From: Syntrophaceae bacterium UBA2208 | GTDB lineage: Bacteria; Desulfobacterota; BSN033; UBA1163 | Length of the DNA stretch: 5,249 bases | Direction of reading: 5' to 3' | Assembly: GCA_002327885.1 (NCBI GenBank) | Contig: DCUS01000248.1 | Location: 1,739 to 6,987, forward strand | Program-made: the position numbers and the translations under genes | Notes under the pieces: generated by a model | Told to the model about the DNA's origin: nothing | The model's database searches: none | Seen by the model: the letters and a program-made list of their open reading frames with translations, nothing else | Part shown: piece after piece, positions 1 to 5,107 of the stretch | How the letters are laid out: every line of letters starts with the position of its first letter | Position numbering within the stretch: position 1 is the first letter of the stretch

Positions 1-36
1 GGGTAAGGCCATAAATACTTATTTATGCCTTACCCC
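1..36. repeat. Strong imperfect hairpin (inverted repeat)
   Basis: Bases 1-9 (GGGTAAGGC) are exactly complementary to 27-35, and bases 11-17 (ATAAATA) to 20-26. This gives 16 pairs with a single bulged C at position 10 and a minimal loop. It lies about 45 bases downstream of the last minus-strand gene, so it could end that transcript. However, no T-tract follows it on the plus side, and the minus-strand continuation is outside the window. It could equally be a REP-like palindrome or the end of a mobile element. The arm may extend beyond the left edge, since base 36 is C. Confidence 0.6.
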
Positions 37-81
37 GTACTGATAGAACTGTCCTGTTTTCTCTGTTGGTAAGGAGGTTGT

Positions 82-345
82 TTACCGCGTTGCTTCGACC
101 AGATTTAATTCTTCGATGGAGGAATGCTTTCTCCACTTTTTCACATTAACCAGAACCACTGGCTGGTCTGACTCCCGATTCTTCAGGGAGGTTTCTTTAT
201 GCCAATTGTTAAAATCATCCTCTCCTTCAATCTGAAATATGACAAGGGCATTGGTGGGTATCTTCTCAGCAAATTTCTCATTCTCCATAAGGTATCTATG
301 AAACTCTGTTGAGACCATTGCTACAAAATTTGTATAATCATTCAT
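82..345 (-). CDS. DUF5647-family protein, copy 1 (second gene of distal pair)
   Basis: This 87-residue soluble protein has no signal peptide or membrane segment. I recognise it as a diverged member of the DUF5647 family from the pattern STEFHRYLMENEKFAEKIP near residues 12-30 and a later PVVLVNVKKW segment. It is a paralogue of the gene at 894-1154, sharing the STEF..YL.E, EKIP.N and V-rich strand positions at clearly below half identity. The ATG lies one base after the stop of the upstream DUF7718 gene, with an AGGGG ribosome site about six bases before it inside that gene, so the two are co-transcribed and probably translationally coupled. The family has no established function known to me. 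A partner or antitoxin-like role is only inferred from the fixed pairing and the surrounding toxin-antitoxin genes. Confidence 0.8.
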   Translation of the reverse strand: MNDYTNFVAMVSTEFHRYLMENEKFAEKIPTNALVIFQIEGEDDFNNWHKETSLKNRESDQPVVLVNVKKWRKHSSIEELNLVEATR

Positions 346-346
346 A

Positions 347-655
347 TTACACCCCTTTCAAAAATTCTTCTTTATATTTTAACCAATTTTTATTGATATC
401 CCAATCACCATAAGTTAAAGCGCTTTCAAAACTCAAGTCTAAAGCTGTCTTTGTTTTATTGCCTTTTATATCATATTTATCCATATATGAAAAGCGATGA
501 GAGCAGTCATATCTTATAACTACTTTCCACTCGCCTTCAACGTTTACCTCTAATTGAACAGCAAAATATGTAACTCTGTCTTTTCCAGTTTCATGATAAT
601 GGCGTTTTCTTACGCCTTCACCAAAAACAACTAGAAAATCAACTATTTTGGCCAT
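347..655 (-). CDS. DUF7718-family protein, copy 1 (first gene of distal pair)
   Basis: This 102-residue protein is a paralogue of the gene at 1151-1465. The shared landmarks, in order, are RKRH (residues 16-19), a hydrophobic strand ending in VQLE, W-x-VVIRYD-x-SH (about 43-53), an SALT.xDWDINKNW segment (about 79-91) and a terminal YKEEF. I associate this pattern with DUF7718, from memory. The conserved R, H, D and W residues would suit a small binding or catalytic fold, but no known active site is recognisable. The ATG has GAGG eight bases upstream. The gene is followed after one base by a DUF5647 gene and preceded by the 745-864 mini-ORF. Function is unknown; it is a candidate partner of the DUF5647 protein. 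Confidence 0.78.
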   Translation of the reverse strand: MAKIVDFLVVFGEGVRKRHYHETGKDRVTYFAVQLEVNVEGEWKVVIRYDCSHRFSYMDKYDIKGNKTKTALDLSFESALTYGDWDINKNWLKYKEEFLKGV

Positions 656-744
656 ACTTAATTCCTCATCCTCTCTTCAAACCCTTTTGATGCAGTATGT
701 TCACTCTCGTCATTTCCACATCCATACTTACATGGTCGTTTTAT
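656..744 (-). other. Short spacer with a possible 19-residue ORF
   Basis: This 89-base spacer separates mini-ORF copy 1 from the DUF7718 gene. It holds a 19-codon ATG frame at 725-666 (peptide begins MDVEMTRVNILHQKG, stop TGA). A second open frame continues from the mini-ORF stop, reading PCKYGCGNDESEH and onward to a TAA just before 655. Neither has a convincing ribosome site of its own. They may be chance or fragments of lost genes. No promoter or terminator is evident. Confidence 0.25.
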
Positions 745-864
745 TCATAGATTATCCCATGCTTCCAGGACCAAACAGCGGGTGCGGTATTCGCCGAACT
801 GTTTTTCCTCTTTTTTCTTGAGGACGCGGAAGGTTTTGCCGGGGAAGTTTAGATCCAGCTTCAA
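745..864 (-). CDS. Repeated mini-ORF, copy 1 (39-residue basic peptide)
   Basis: The open frame from a TTG at 862-864 to the TGA at 745-747 encodes 39 residues. The peptide carries FPGKTFRVLK, then KKEEKQFGEYRTR and a C-terminal LVLEAWDNL. An in-frame TGA lies just upstream of the TTG, so the start cannot be much earlier; the ribosome site (AAAAGAG) is weak. The same peptide recurs at 1520-1651 and 5119-5249. Over 33 aligned codons, copies 1 and 2 differ at 12 synonymous and only 6 non-synonymous codons with no indel, a pattern expected of selected coding sequence. The predicted product is a charged, largely helical soluble peptide. It sits 29 bases downstream of the DUF5647 gene at 894-1154. 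I do not recognise the family. It may be a small partner protein or the conserved tail of a lost larger gene. Confidence 0.5.
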   Translation of the reverse strand: MKLDLNFPGKTFRVLKKKEEKQFGEYRTRCLVLEAWDNL

Positions 865-893
865 GTCTCTTTTTCAGCAGGCCTATGGATAAT

Positions 894-1154
894 TTACGCA
901 ACTTGCAGGGTAAGTCCTTCAATTCGGGAGGTCCTCAACTTTTCAACTCTGATGTAAACGATGGTTTGACCTGGCTCCTTGTTTGCCTCAGCAAGTTTCA
1001 TATTCGTTTCCGCAAGTTCCTTGTCATATTCGGGAAGCAATACAATCATGGAATTGTCTGGAATTTTTTCTTCTATTTCCGGGTGTTCAAGCAGATACAA
1101 TTCGAATTCTGTAGAAAGTTGTTGATTCTTTCTGAATAATTCTTCCTTTGTCAT
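894..1154 (-). CDS. DUF5647-family protein, copy 2
   Basis: This 86-residue soluble protein matches the DUF5647 family as I remember it. An N-terminal LSTEFELYLLEHPEIEEKIP stretch (about residues 13-32) is followed by N-S-MIVLLPE-x-D, a helix with repeated Lys/Glu/Ala, and a final strand GQTIVYIRVEKL. It lacks signal peptide, membrane and recognisable catalytic motifs. Its ATG overlaps the stop of the upstream DUF7718 gene in an ATGA, and a strong GGAGG site lies about eight bases before it, so the two proteins are made from one message and likely act together. The copy at 82-345 is a diverged paralogue with a larger central substitution. Biochemical role is unknown. Confidence 0.85.
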   Translation of the reverse strand: MTKEELFRKNQQLSTEFELYLLEHPEIEEKIPDNSMIVLLPEYDKELAETNMKLAEANKEPGQTIVYIRVEKLRTSRIEGLTLQVA

Positions 1155-1465
1155 CTTTTTAACCTCCTGGAATATCTTTCTTTATATCTTTCCCAGTTCT
1201 CATTTATATCCCTATCTGCCAACGTTAATGCCTCGCTTAATTCCACTGCTCCCATAAATATCTTTTCTTTACTGCCATCAGGATTTATCAAATCCTTGTG
1301 GGCGTATCCGTGGGAAGTATCATATCTTACAATGGGCACCCACCTCGCCTCAAAGAAAATTTCGTATTGAACTACAAACCAAACTACCTCCCCTTTTTCT
1401 ACGATATGCTCGTGCCTTTTCCTATCCCTATCTGTTAACATAAAGATGTAGGATTTCGTTACCAT
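1151..1465 (-). CDS. DUF7718-family protein, copy 2
   Basis: This 104-residue protein shares its whole plan with the gene at 347-655: RKRHEH near residue 15, WFVVQYEIFF (about 29-38), W-x-PIVRYDTSHGYAHKD (about 43-57), and SEALTLADRDINENW followed by YKERY near the end. These conserved H, R, D and W positions define the family (DUF7718, from memory), whose function I do not know. The C-terminus is basic (SRRLKR). The ATG has no Shine-Dalgarno. Instead GATAAT (1471-1476) lies five bases upstream, with TTCAAT 17 bases further (1494-1499), so a near-leaderless transcript is conceivable, though the -35 match is poor. The gene ends in a 4-base overlap with the DUF5647 gene. Confidence 0.8.
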   Translation of the reverse strand: MVTKSYIFMLTDRDRKRHEHIVEKGEVVWFVVQYEIFFEARWVPIVRYDTSHGYAHKDLINPDGSKEKIFMGAVELSEALTLADRDINENWERYKERYSRRLKR

Positions 1466-1519
1466 AATTTATTATCTCATAAATTCTTTGATAATTGAAG
1501 TAAGGAGTGTTGAATACCA

Positions 1520-1651
1520 TTATTTCGCTTCCAGCTTATCCCACGCCTCTAAAACGAGGCGGCGGGTGCGGTATTCGCCGTATTGCTTCTCTTCCTTTTC
1601 TTTGAGGACGCGGAAGGGTTCGCCGGGGAAATCCCAAAAAAGAATGATTAT
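1520..1651 (-). CDS. Repeated mini-ORF, copy 2 (open frame without standard start)
   Basis: This frame follows the 218-residue gene directly. After that gene's TAG and a second in-frame TAG (1652-1654), it stays open for 43 codons to a TAA at 1520-1522. It reads WDFPGEPFRVLK, then EEKQYGEYRTRR and LVLEAWDKLEAK. No ATG, GTG or TTG occurs in frame, only ATC/ATT near 1643-1648, so translation would need a rare start, or this is a relic. Its codon-level agreement with copy 1 (mostly third-position differences) shows that the peptide was under selection in the common history of the copies. The product is unrecognised. Confidence 0.38.
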   Translation of the reverse strand: MIILFWDFPGEPFRVLKEKEEKQYGEYRTRRLVLEAWDKLEAK

Positions 1652-1667
1652 CTATTCCTACTCATCC
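1537..1667. repeat. Direct repeat, left copy (about 131 bases)
   Basis: By eye, this segment aligns without gaps to 5119-5249 (offset 3582) with about 10 mismatches. It includes an identical core around the GCGGTATTCGCC motif and the following TTCTCTTCC/TTTTCTTTGAGGACGCGG tract. It spans mini-ORF copy 2 and the last three codons of the 218-residue gene. A more diverged relative lies at about 750-850. No inverted termini or target-site duplications mark it as an insertion sequence. Confidence 0.85.
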
Positions 1668-2314
1668 ATACCTCGATGAGATACTGCGTCCTGATCAATC
1701 CAATCCTCCTCCTCCCAAATCATCCCTTTCCTCCCAGGAACTTTTCTGGTCGGCCCCGCTCTGTAAAACGGACACGATTTCGGGCCATAACAAAAGGTCT
1801 CAAATCGATATTTCTTCTTTCTTGGATTCCAATGGTCAATAATCATCTCCACCGGCATACAAGACCCCCAAATACATATCCGGCAATTTCTTTCATAAGT
1901 ACGGGCATGTAACCTGCGGTGACCCCGCTCCCGATATACCTCCAAGACCGGCGGCACTCCTTGCCAAGGCGGTCCGAACCCTTTTTGCTCCGCCCCCTTT
2001 TCTACTACCTTTAATTCGCTTGTCTTGTAGTAATCTGAGACCTCACTTTTGGAATCCGGAACCTTCTCGGACTTTCCTCTTACAACCTGCCCGGTTTCGA
2101 AATGATACTTGGACTGAGCCTCTTTGCCAATCCCCACTGTAAAAGTCAGTTCTTCTCCATCCACGGAACCCCGAATCGTCAGGATGTAACCCAGATAATT
2201 GTGCGTCCGCTGATCGAAGGACCGGGTCAGGCGAATGCGTGGCTGGACAGAGATGACCTTGCCATTCCAGGATACTTTAACCTTCTCCCTTTCAGACCGA
2301 TTCCATGTTTCCAT
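1658..2314 (-). CDS. Conserved hypothetical, OB-like N-terminus plus cysteine-rich C-terminus
   Basis: This 218-residue soluble protein has two parts. Residues about 15-80 are strand-rich (PRIRLTRSFD, GYILTIRGSVDGEELTFTVGIG) and look like an OB or small beta-barrel fold, which is inference. Residues about 125-200 hold a dense conserved block: YRERGHRRLHARTYE, cysteines at 144, 147, 152, 175 and 181, PVEMIIDHWNP, and CYGPKSCPFYRAGPTRKVPGR. The C-x2-C-x4-C and C-x5-C spacing could bind zinc or an iron-sulfur cluster. An acidic WEEEDW segment ends the protein. I recall this as a conserved uncharacterised family. A GAGG site (2322-2325) lies seven bases before the ATG. Upstream is the HEPN gene and downstream is mini-ORF copy 2. 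The gene seems intact. Nucleic-acid binding is plausible but unproven. Confidence 0.8.
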   Translation of the reverse strand: METWNRSEREKVKVSWNGKVISVQPRIRLTRSFDQRTHNYLGYILTIRGSVDGEELTFTVGIGKEAQSKYHFETGQVVRGKSEKVPDSKSEVSDYYKTSELKVVEKGAEQKGFGPPWQGVPPVLEVYRERGHRRLHARTYERNCRICIWGSCMPVEMIIDHWNPRKKKYRFETFCYGPKSCPFYRAGPTRKVPGRKGMIWEEEDWIDQDAVSHRGMDE

Positions 2315-2449
2315 GTTGATTCCTCAAAGCTTTAGAGAATGAAACTGGTTGGCTGACTGATTCGATAGCCCCAGAGTTCAGATGAGATCCGGGCCAACTT
2401 TTTGTTGAATGTTGCGACCTGACTCTCCTACTTTTTTCGTACTTTCGGA

Positions 2450-2842
2450 TCACTTCACAATCTTTTCTCCCCAACGAACTACGGTTTCGGCTATTCGTAC
2501 GGCCTCGAGGTATTCTTCTTCGGTTACAGGCTCAAGATCCCCGGGGTAACGTGTCAGCACAGCGTAATCGGTAAGGCTGGCGGCTCCTTTCGCCTCTTCT
2601 GGAATATTCATCCCTTCCGGCAGAAGATCCATCAGAGTTCTGATATTATGCGTCTTTGGGAAAGGGGCAGACCTGAAGACCAAAACTGCTTTAAGGGCCT
2701 TTTCAGTAGCCTGCTGTGCATGGAAACAGAGATCTTCCAGCAGGATCCTTGAATTCCGCCCCACACGGGCCAGTTCCAAGTCACTCCAGGCATGACGTAG
2801 CCAATCTCCAGGCTCGCCCGGCTCTATCTCATTAGGCTGCAT
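2450..2842 (-). CDS. HEPN-domain protein, putative toxin of HEPN-MNT pair
   Basis: This 130-residue, mainly helical protein is a HEPN-domain member of the PF05168-like type. Signature segments are DWLRHAWSDLELAR (residues 13-26), LCFHAQQATEKALKAVL (38-54), FPKTHNIRTLMDLL (61-74) and YAVLTRYPGD (93-102). In characterised HEPN-MNT systems the HEPN protein is an RNase toxin that the nucleotidyltransferase neutralises, in some cases by AMPylation. The classic R-x4-6-H RNase motif is not present at exact spacing here; the nearest are R57-x8-H66 and R32 to H41. Activity is therefore uncertain, and a substrate-binding partner role is possible. The start overlaps the MNT stop by 11 bases and has a strong GGAGGGGAGGG tract six bases upstream, so the pair is coupled. 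Confidence 0.9.
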   Translation of the reverse strand: MQPNEIEPGEPGDWLRHAWSDLELARVGRNSRILLEDLCFHAQQATEKALKAVLVFRSAPFPKTHNIRTLMDLLPEGMNIPEEAKGAASLTDYAVLTRYPGDLEPVTEEEYLEAVRIAETVVRWGEKIVK

Positions 2843-3149
2843 AAACTTCCCTCCCCTCCTTCAATATGGCCCGGTAGATCAGGCCAATGTTATCTTTGTG
2901 CTTTCGCAGGTCCTCGGGTGTTGCCACCAGGATGTCAAAAGGAACTCCCAACCCGGTGATATTCTGATAAAGAAGTTGAGCGATCCGACGGCGATGGACT
3001 CCCTCCGGCATTACCACCAGAAGATCAACGTCACTGTCTGGCCCCCCTTTCCCCGTGACCGCTGAGCCAAATAGAATGATACGAAGGGGATGCACCTCTT
3101 CCACAATGCGCCGAACCAGTTCATCTATCGTTTTTGAATAAGTTTCCAT
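2832..3149 (-). CDS. MNT-type minimal nucleotidyltransferase, putative antitoxin
   Basis: This 105-residue protein (from the ATG) carries the DNA polymerase beta-type nucleotidyltransferase signature: LFGSA at 26-30, Asp40 and Asp42 in DSDVDLLVV exactly ten residues after Gly-Ser, and the third acidic residue Asp72 in VPFDILVAT. The catalytic set is complete, so it should transfer a nucleotide, probably AMP, to its partner. In known MntA-HepT-type pairs this inactivates the HEPN toxin. A GTG at 3158 in the same frame would add three residues. I chose the ATG at 3149 because AGGTGGGG (3153-3160) is correctly spaced for it and would otherwise lie over the start. The HEPN gene overlaps its 3' end by 11 bases. 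Confidence 0.92.
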   Translation of the reverse strand: METYSKTIDELVRRIVEEVHPLRIILFGSAVTGKGGPDSDVDLLVVMPEGVHRRRIAQLLYQNITGLGVPFDILVATPEDLRKHKDNIGLIYRAILKEGREVYAA

Positions 3150-3199
3150 TTTCCCCACCTCTCATCTCTTTTAAATTGGGAAGTGCCCGTAATTGTTTT

Positions 3200-3328
3200 T
3201 CAATGAAAGTGAACCACTGAATGTAAATTGGATTCCTCAATAATCCTGCTGCTGTCGTATCCTTTTTTGACTATCTTCAGCCAAATTTCCTTCATCCATG
3301 AATCAATCTCTTCCAATATCTCTGACAT
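3200..3328 (-). CDS. Small ORF, 42 residues, upstream of MNT gene
   Basis: An ATG frame encodes 42 residues, MSEILEEIDSWMKEIW followed by LKIVKKGYDSSRIIEESN, ending in TGA. A purine-rich GAGGGAAGGG tract directly precedes the ATG, so ribosome loading is plausible, though the spacing is very short. The composition (amphipathic, Lys/Glu/Ile rich) resembles a real small helical protein or the N-terminus of a truncated gene. It ends about 50 bases before the MNT start and could be part of the same transcript. I do not recognise a family. It may be a fragment left by deletion. Confidence 0.4.
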   Translation of the reverse strand: MSEILEEIDSWMKEIWLKIVKKGYDSSRIIEESNLHSVVHFH

Positions 3329-3497
3329 CCCTTCCCTCTTTAATTATGGGAAATGTCTCTATCTTTCCCCCATTTTGGACTTTCACCGATAGCCTGTAAA
3401 ATCTTTTCAGCCAAAAATTTGCATCAAGTCTTTTCCCTATGTGGATCGGTTTAGATATAATAGAAAAGAATATATGGGTTGGTATTGTCGAAGCCCC
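3303..3497 (-). pseudogene. Possible coding relic between PIN and MNT genes
   Basis: The 342-base gap between the PIN and MNT genes has no confident gene apart from the 42-residue ORF. In another frame, 64 codons are open between two TGA codons without any ATG. They read, in part, IHIGKRLDANFWLKRFYRL and VKVQNGGKIETFPIIKEGR, which looks protein-like in composition. A GTG at 3386 could start a 27-residue piece, but its ribosome site is weak. The frame overlaps the 5' part of the 42-residue ORF in a different phase, which suggests decayed genes rather than two working ones. No terminator or clear promoter is seen. Confidence 0.25.
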
Positions 3498-3500
3498 TCA

Positions 3501-3926
3501 TTATTCGCCCTTTTCAATGGGTCGGATGGAGAGAATATTTATTGAATTGACGCGGTGGATAGGTTTTTCCATTCTTTCTGTAGTTATTAGATCATCCGCT
3601 CCAACGGATATCGCTGCGGCAACGTGAAGAGCATCCATAGCATTAAGTCCGAATTTGCAGGCTTCAGTATATGCATTCTTTGCATTTTCCTCAACGGAGT
3701 GAACCCAATATGTTACAGCATTGAAAAATGTTTCATAAAATTCAACTTCGTTCTGACGCTTTTCATAGACCGCCTTTGGAAGGACTTCAAGTCTAAGGAA
3801 AGGGCTAGAAACAAATTCACGGTTAGGGTCATCGAGTACCTTTATTGCTTGGAGCGCAACGTCATCTTTCCCGCGAGCAGCAGCTATTAGCACTCCAGCA
3901 TCTACAAAGGTCTTTTTATGACTCAC
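3501..3926 (-). CDS. PIN-domain ribonuclease, putative VapC-like toxin
   Basis: This 141-residue protein matches the PIN nuclease fold. The expected acidic residues are present in order: Asp9 in TFVDAGVLIAAA, Glu47 in FLRLEVLP, Asp98 in NAMDALHVAAA, and Asp111/112 in GADDLITTERM, followed by the usual short final strand (INILSI). PIN toxins of the VapC kind bind Mg2+ or Mn2+ and cut RNA, commonly tRNA or rRNA; the exact target here is unknown. It starts at a GTG overlapping the TGA of the upstream small gene (GTGA), with GAGGAG about seven bases before it, so it is translationally coupled to a presumed antitoxin. It is the last gene of the three-gene operon. It appears intact. Confidence 0.93.
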   Translation of the reverse strand: MSHKKTFVDAGVLIAAARGKDDVALQAIKVLDDPNREFVSSPFLRLEVLPKAVYEKRQNEVEFYETFFNAVTYWVHSVEENAKNAYTEACKFGLNAMDALHVAAAISVGADDLITTERMEKPIHRVNSINILSIRPIEKGE

Positions 3927-4291
3927 TCAAGTTCTCCTCGCCAGACAGCTATTTCATATTCTATCTCCTCCCAACTGAGCAAGCGTCCTCCAGAGGCTAC
4001 TATTCGTTCACGAATCCTCATAAGTTTCTGGCCAAGTGGCGTTCTCGGTTTATAGGAAATTGCCTCCTGCCAGGTTGACTCAGCTCGTCTGGCCTCATGA
4101 TCTTCCAATCCAGTTTCTGAAGTATTAAAGCTACTGGAATAATTGGTAGTCAATATAATTTCATTCCCTTCGGACAAATTCAATCCATCAGAAAAAAACC
4201 AGAATGTAGGTGCGTTGGATATGTCTTTAATAATTTCTAGTATTATGATTTGTTCAAGAGTTCCAGTCTGCAAGTTTTGTGTTCCCATCAT
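3923..4291 (-). CDS. Small antitoxin-like protein preceding the PIN gene
   Basis: This 122-residue protein lies between the TIGR04255 gene and the PIN gene, overlapping each by 4 bases. The N-terminal two thirds (strand-rich, FWFFSDGLNL, NEIILTTNYSSS) is unfamiliar. The C-terminus, PRTPLGQKLMRIRERIVASG followed by RLLSWEEIEYEIAVWRG, closely resembles the tails of antitoxins placed in front of PIN toxins, where such a tail wraps the nuclease; that is family knowledge applied by similarity. No ribbon-helix-helix or AbrB DNA-binding domain is obvious. The first ATG (4291) lies very close to the AGAGGA site, and the next ATG (4288) has better spacing, so the true start may be one codon later. The likely role is to neutralise the PIN protein. 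Confidence 0.78.
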   Translation of the reverse strand: MMGTQNLQTGTLEQIIILEIIKDISNAPTFWFFSDGLNLSEGNEIILTTNYSSSFNTSETGLEDHEARRAESTWQEAISYKPRTPLGQKLMRIRERIVASGGRLLSWEEIEYEIAVWRGELE

Positions 4292-5031
4292 ATTCCTCTC
4301 TTAAGTCGCTCGTATAGATTAGGGTTCAATGATCCAACGAAGGATTCATAAATACGGTCATGAGCTTCATTGAGCCAATTTTCAACCGCCAACTGATCAC
4401 ACACACCTTCTAATTCCATGGATCCAAAATCTAGATCAACCATTAGGACGTTTCTTTGATCTACCCTCTGAATGCCTGTTTGATGAATTAGAATCCCTTT
4501 AGGTGAATCGAAAAGAATTTCATAGCGCTGATAGAATCCTGCCAATGGCTTATCCAGAACACCTCTTAGAGGAGGTGAGAGACTAATTAGAGTCTCCAAT
4601 TCGAATTTATCCTCGGGAAGTGTAATCTGGTTGATATACCGCAGTCCAATCCTTTGCATACTGTATTCTCCGCACAGTTTAATGTACTTTTCGAAAATTG
4701 AAAGAACCGATGTTCGAAAAGTCTCCCAATTAGGATAATTGCGTAGAAAATTAACAGCTAGGAGATGGGGACCAATTTGGACCATTGCGGATCCATCCAA
4801 TCGCTTCATCTGAACGCGGTCAGGTCCTTTTATGATCTGAGGTGTTGGTGGCTTTCCCGGCCCCAATTGGATCTGTACTCCAACTCCATCAACCTGAGAA
4901 CGTTCATGAAACTCCTCCCCAATCTGATCATATAATCGCCCTGGAAATGTCCAATCCCAAGGGCTGGAAGGAGAGAATCTGAATTCACATAACGCCTCAA
5001 TTAACGGGGCCGAAAGTAATCTCTCACCCAT
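4288..5031 (-). CDS. TIGR04255-family protein
   Basis: This 247-residue soluble protein has the N-terminal signature I associate with the sporadically distributed TIGR04255 family: LLSAPLIEALCEFRF (residues 5-19). It is followed by a beta-rich middle (VQMKRLDGSAMVQIG, LLAVNFLRNYPNW), an RIGLRYINQI segment, and a C-terminal helix NEAHDRIYESFVGSLNP. The length is typical, to my recollection. No catalytic motif is evident and its biochemical role is not established. It heads a three-gene operon with the antitoxin-like and PIN genes, so it may be a third component such as a sensor, chaperone or regulator; this is inference. The ATG has AGGAG (5040-5044) eight bases upstream, and a -10-like TATAAT beside an inverted repeat lies just before it. 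Confidence 0.9.
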   Translation of the reverse strand: MGERLLSAPLIEALCEFRFSPSSPWDWTFPGRLYDQIGEEFHERSQVDGVGVQIQLGPGKPPTPQIIKGPDRVQMKRLDGSAMVQIGPHLLAVNFLRNYPNWETFRTSVLSIFEKYIKLCGEYSMQRIGLRYINQITLPEDKFELETLISLSPPLRGVLDKPLAGFYQRYEILFDSPKGILIHQTGIQRVDQRNVLMVDLDFGSMELEGVCDQLAVENWLNEAHDRIYESFVGSLNPNLYERLKRGI

Positions 5032-5052
5032 CTCAATTTCTCCTTTTAATTT

Positions 5053-5058
5053 ATTATA
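5053..5058 (-). promoter_or_regulatory. Putative -10 element of the TIGR04255/PIN operon
   Basis: A perfect TATAAT on the minus strand lies 21 bases upstream of the TIGR04255 ATG, which leaves room for a short leader with the AGGAG site at 5040-5044. The position 17 bases further up (TATCCT) is a poor -35 and falls inside the inverted repeat. The promoter may therefore need an activator or be weak. Confidence 0.45.
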
Positions 5059-5061
5059 CTA

Positions 5062-5082
5062 CTATCCTCAATTTAAGGATAG
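5062..5082. promoter_or_regulatory. Inverted repeat, putative operator
   Basis: CTATCCT and AGGATAG form a perfect 7-base inverted repeat around a 7-base A/T-rich centre. It begins four bases from the TATAAT, so it covers the promoter spacer and -35 position. This is where a dimeric repressor, for example a toxin-antitoxin complex acting on its own operon, would block transcription. It could alternatively be a small hairpin ending transcription from upstream, though no T-run follows on the minus strand. Confidence 0.45.
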
Positions 5083-5107
5083 ATATTTTTCTTGACCAAA
5101 CAACCTC

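Noticed and set aside
885..1139. Plus-strand open frame of 84 codons
   Set aside because: It is antisense to the DUF5647 gene at 894-1154, is rich in Phe and Leu as expected for a complementary-strand shadow, and lacks a ribosome site.
1545..1560. GCCTC/GAGGC hairpin within mini-ORF copy 2
   Set aside because: The pairing is not kept in the other copies, where the changes instead follow synonymous codon positions, so it is probably incidental.
1583..2335. Plus-strand open frames at 1583-1912 and 2102-2335
   Set aside because: Both lie mostly opposite the 218-residue gene, whose protein sequence is strongly patterned. The frames have no recognisable domain.
2332..2427. 31-codon minus-strand open frame between HEPN and the 218-residue gene (contains NKKLARISSELWGYRI)
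   Set aside because: It reads somewhat like protein but has no start codon at its head, an in-frame TAG directly upstream and no repeat elsewhere in the window. It may be a decayed gene tail, but support is too thin for a feature.
2292..2474. 60-codon minus-strand frame overlapping the end of HEPN and the start of the 218-residue gene
   Set aside because: It overlaps two well-supported genes in a different phase and shows no family pattern.
3439..4078. Plus-strand open frames at 3439-3627, 3624-3890 and 3845-4078
   Set aside because: They are antisense to the PIN and antitoxin-like genes, which have clear family motifs, good ribosome sites and operon overlaps.
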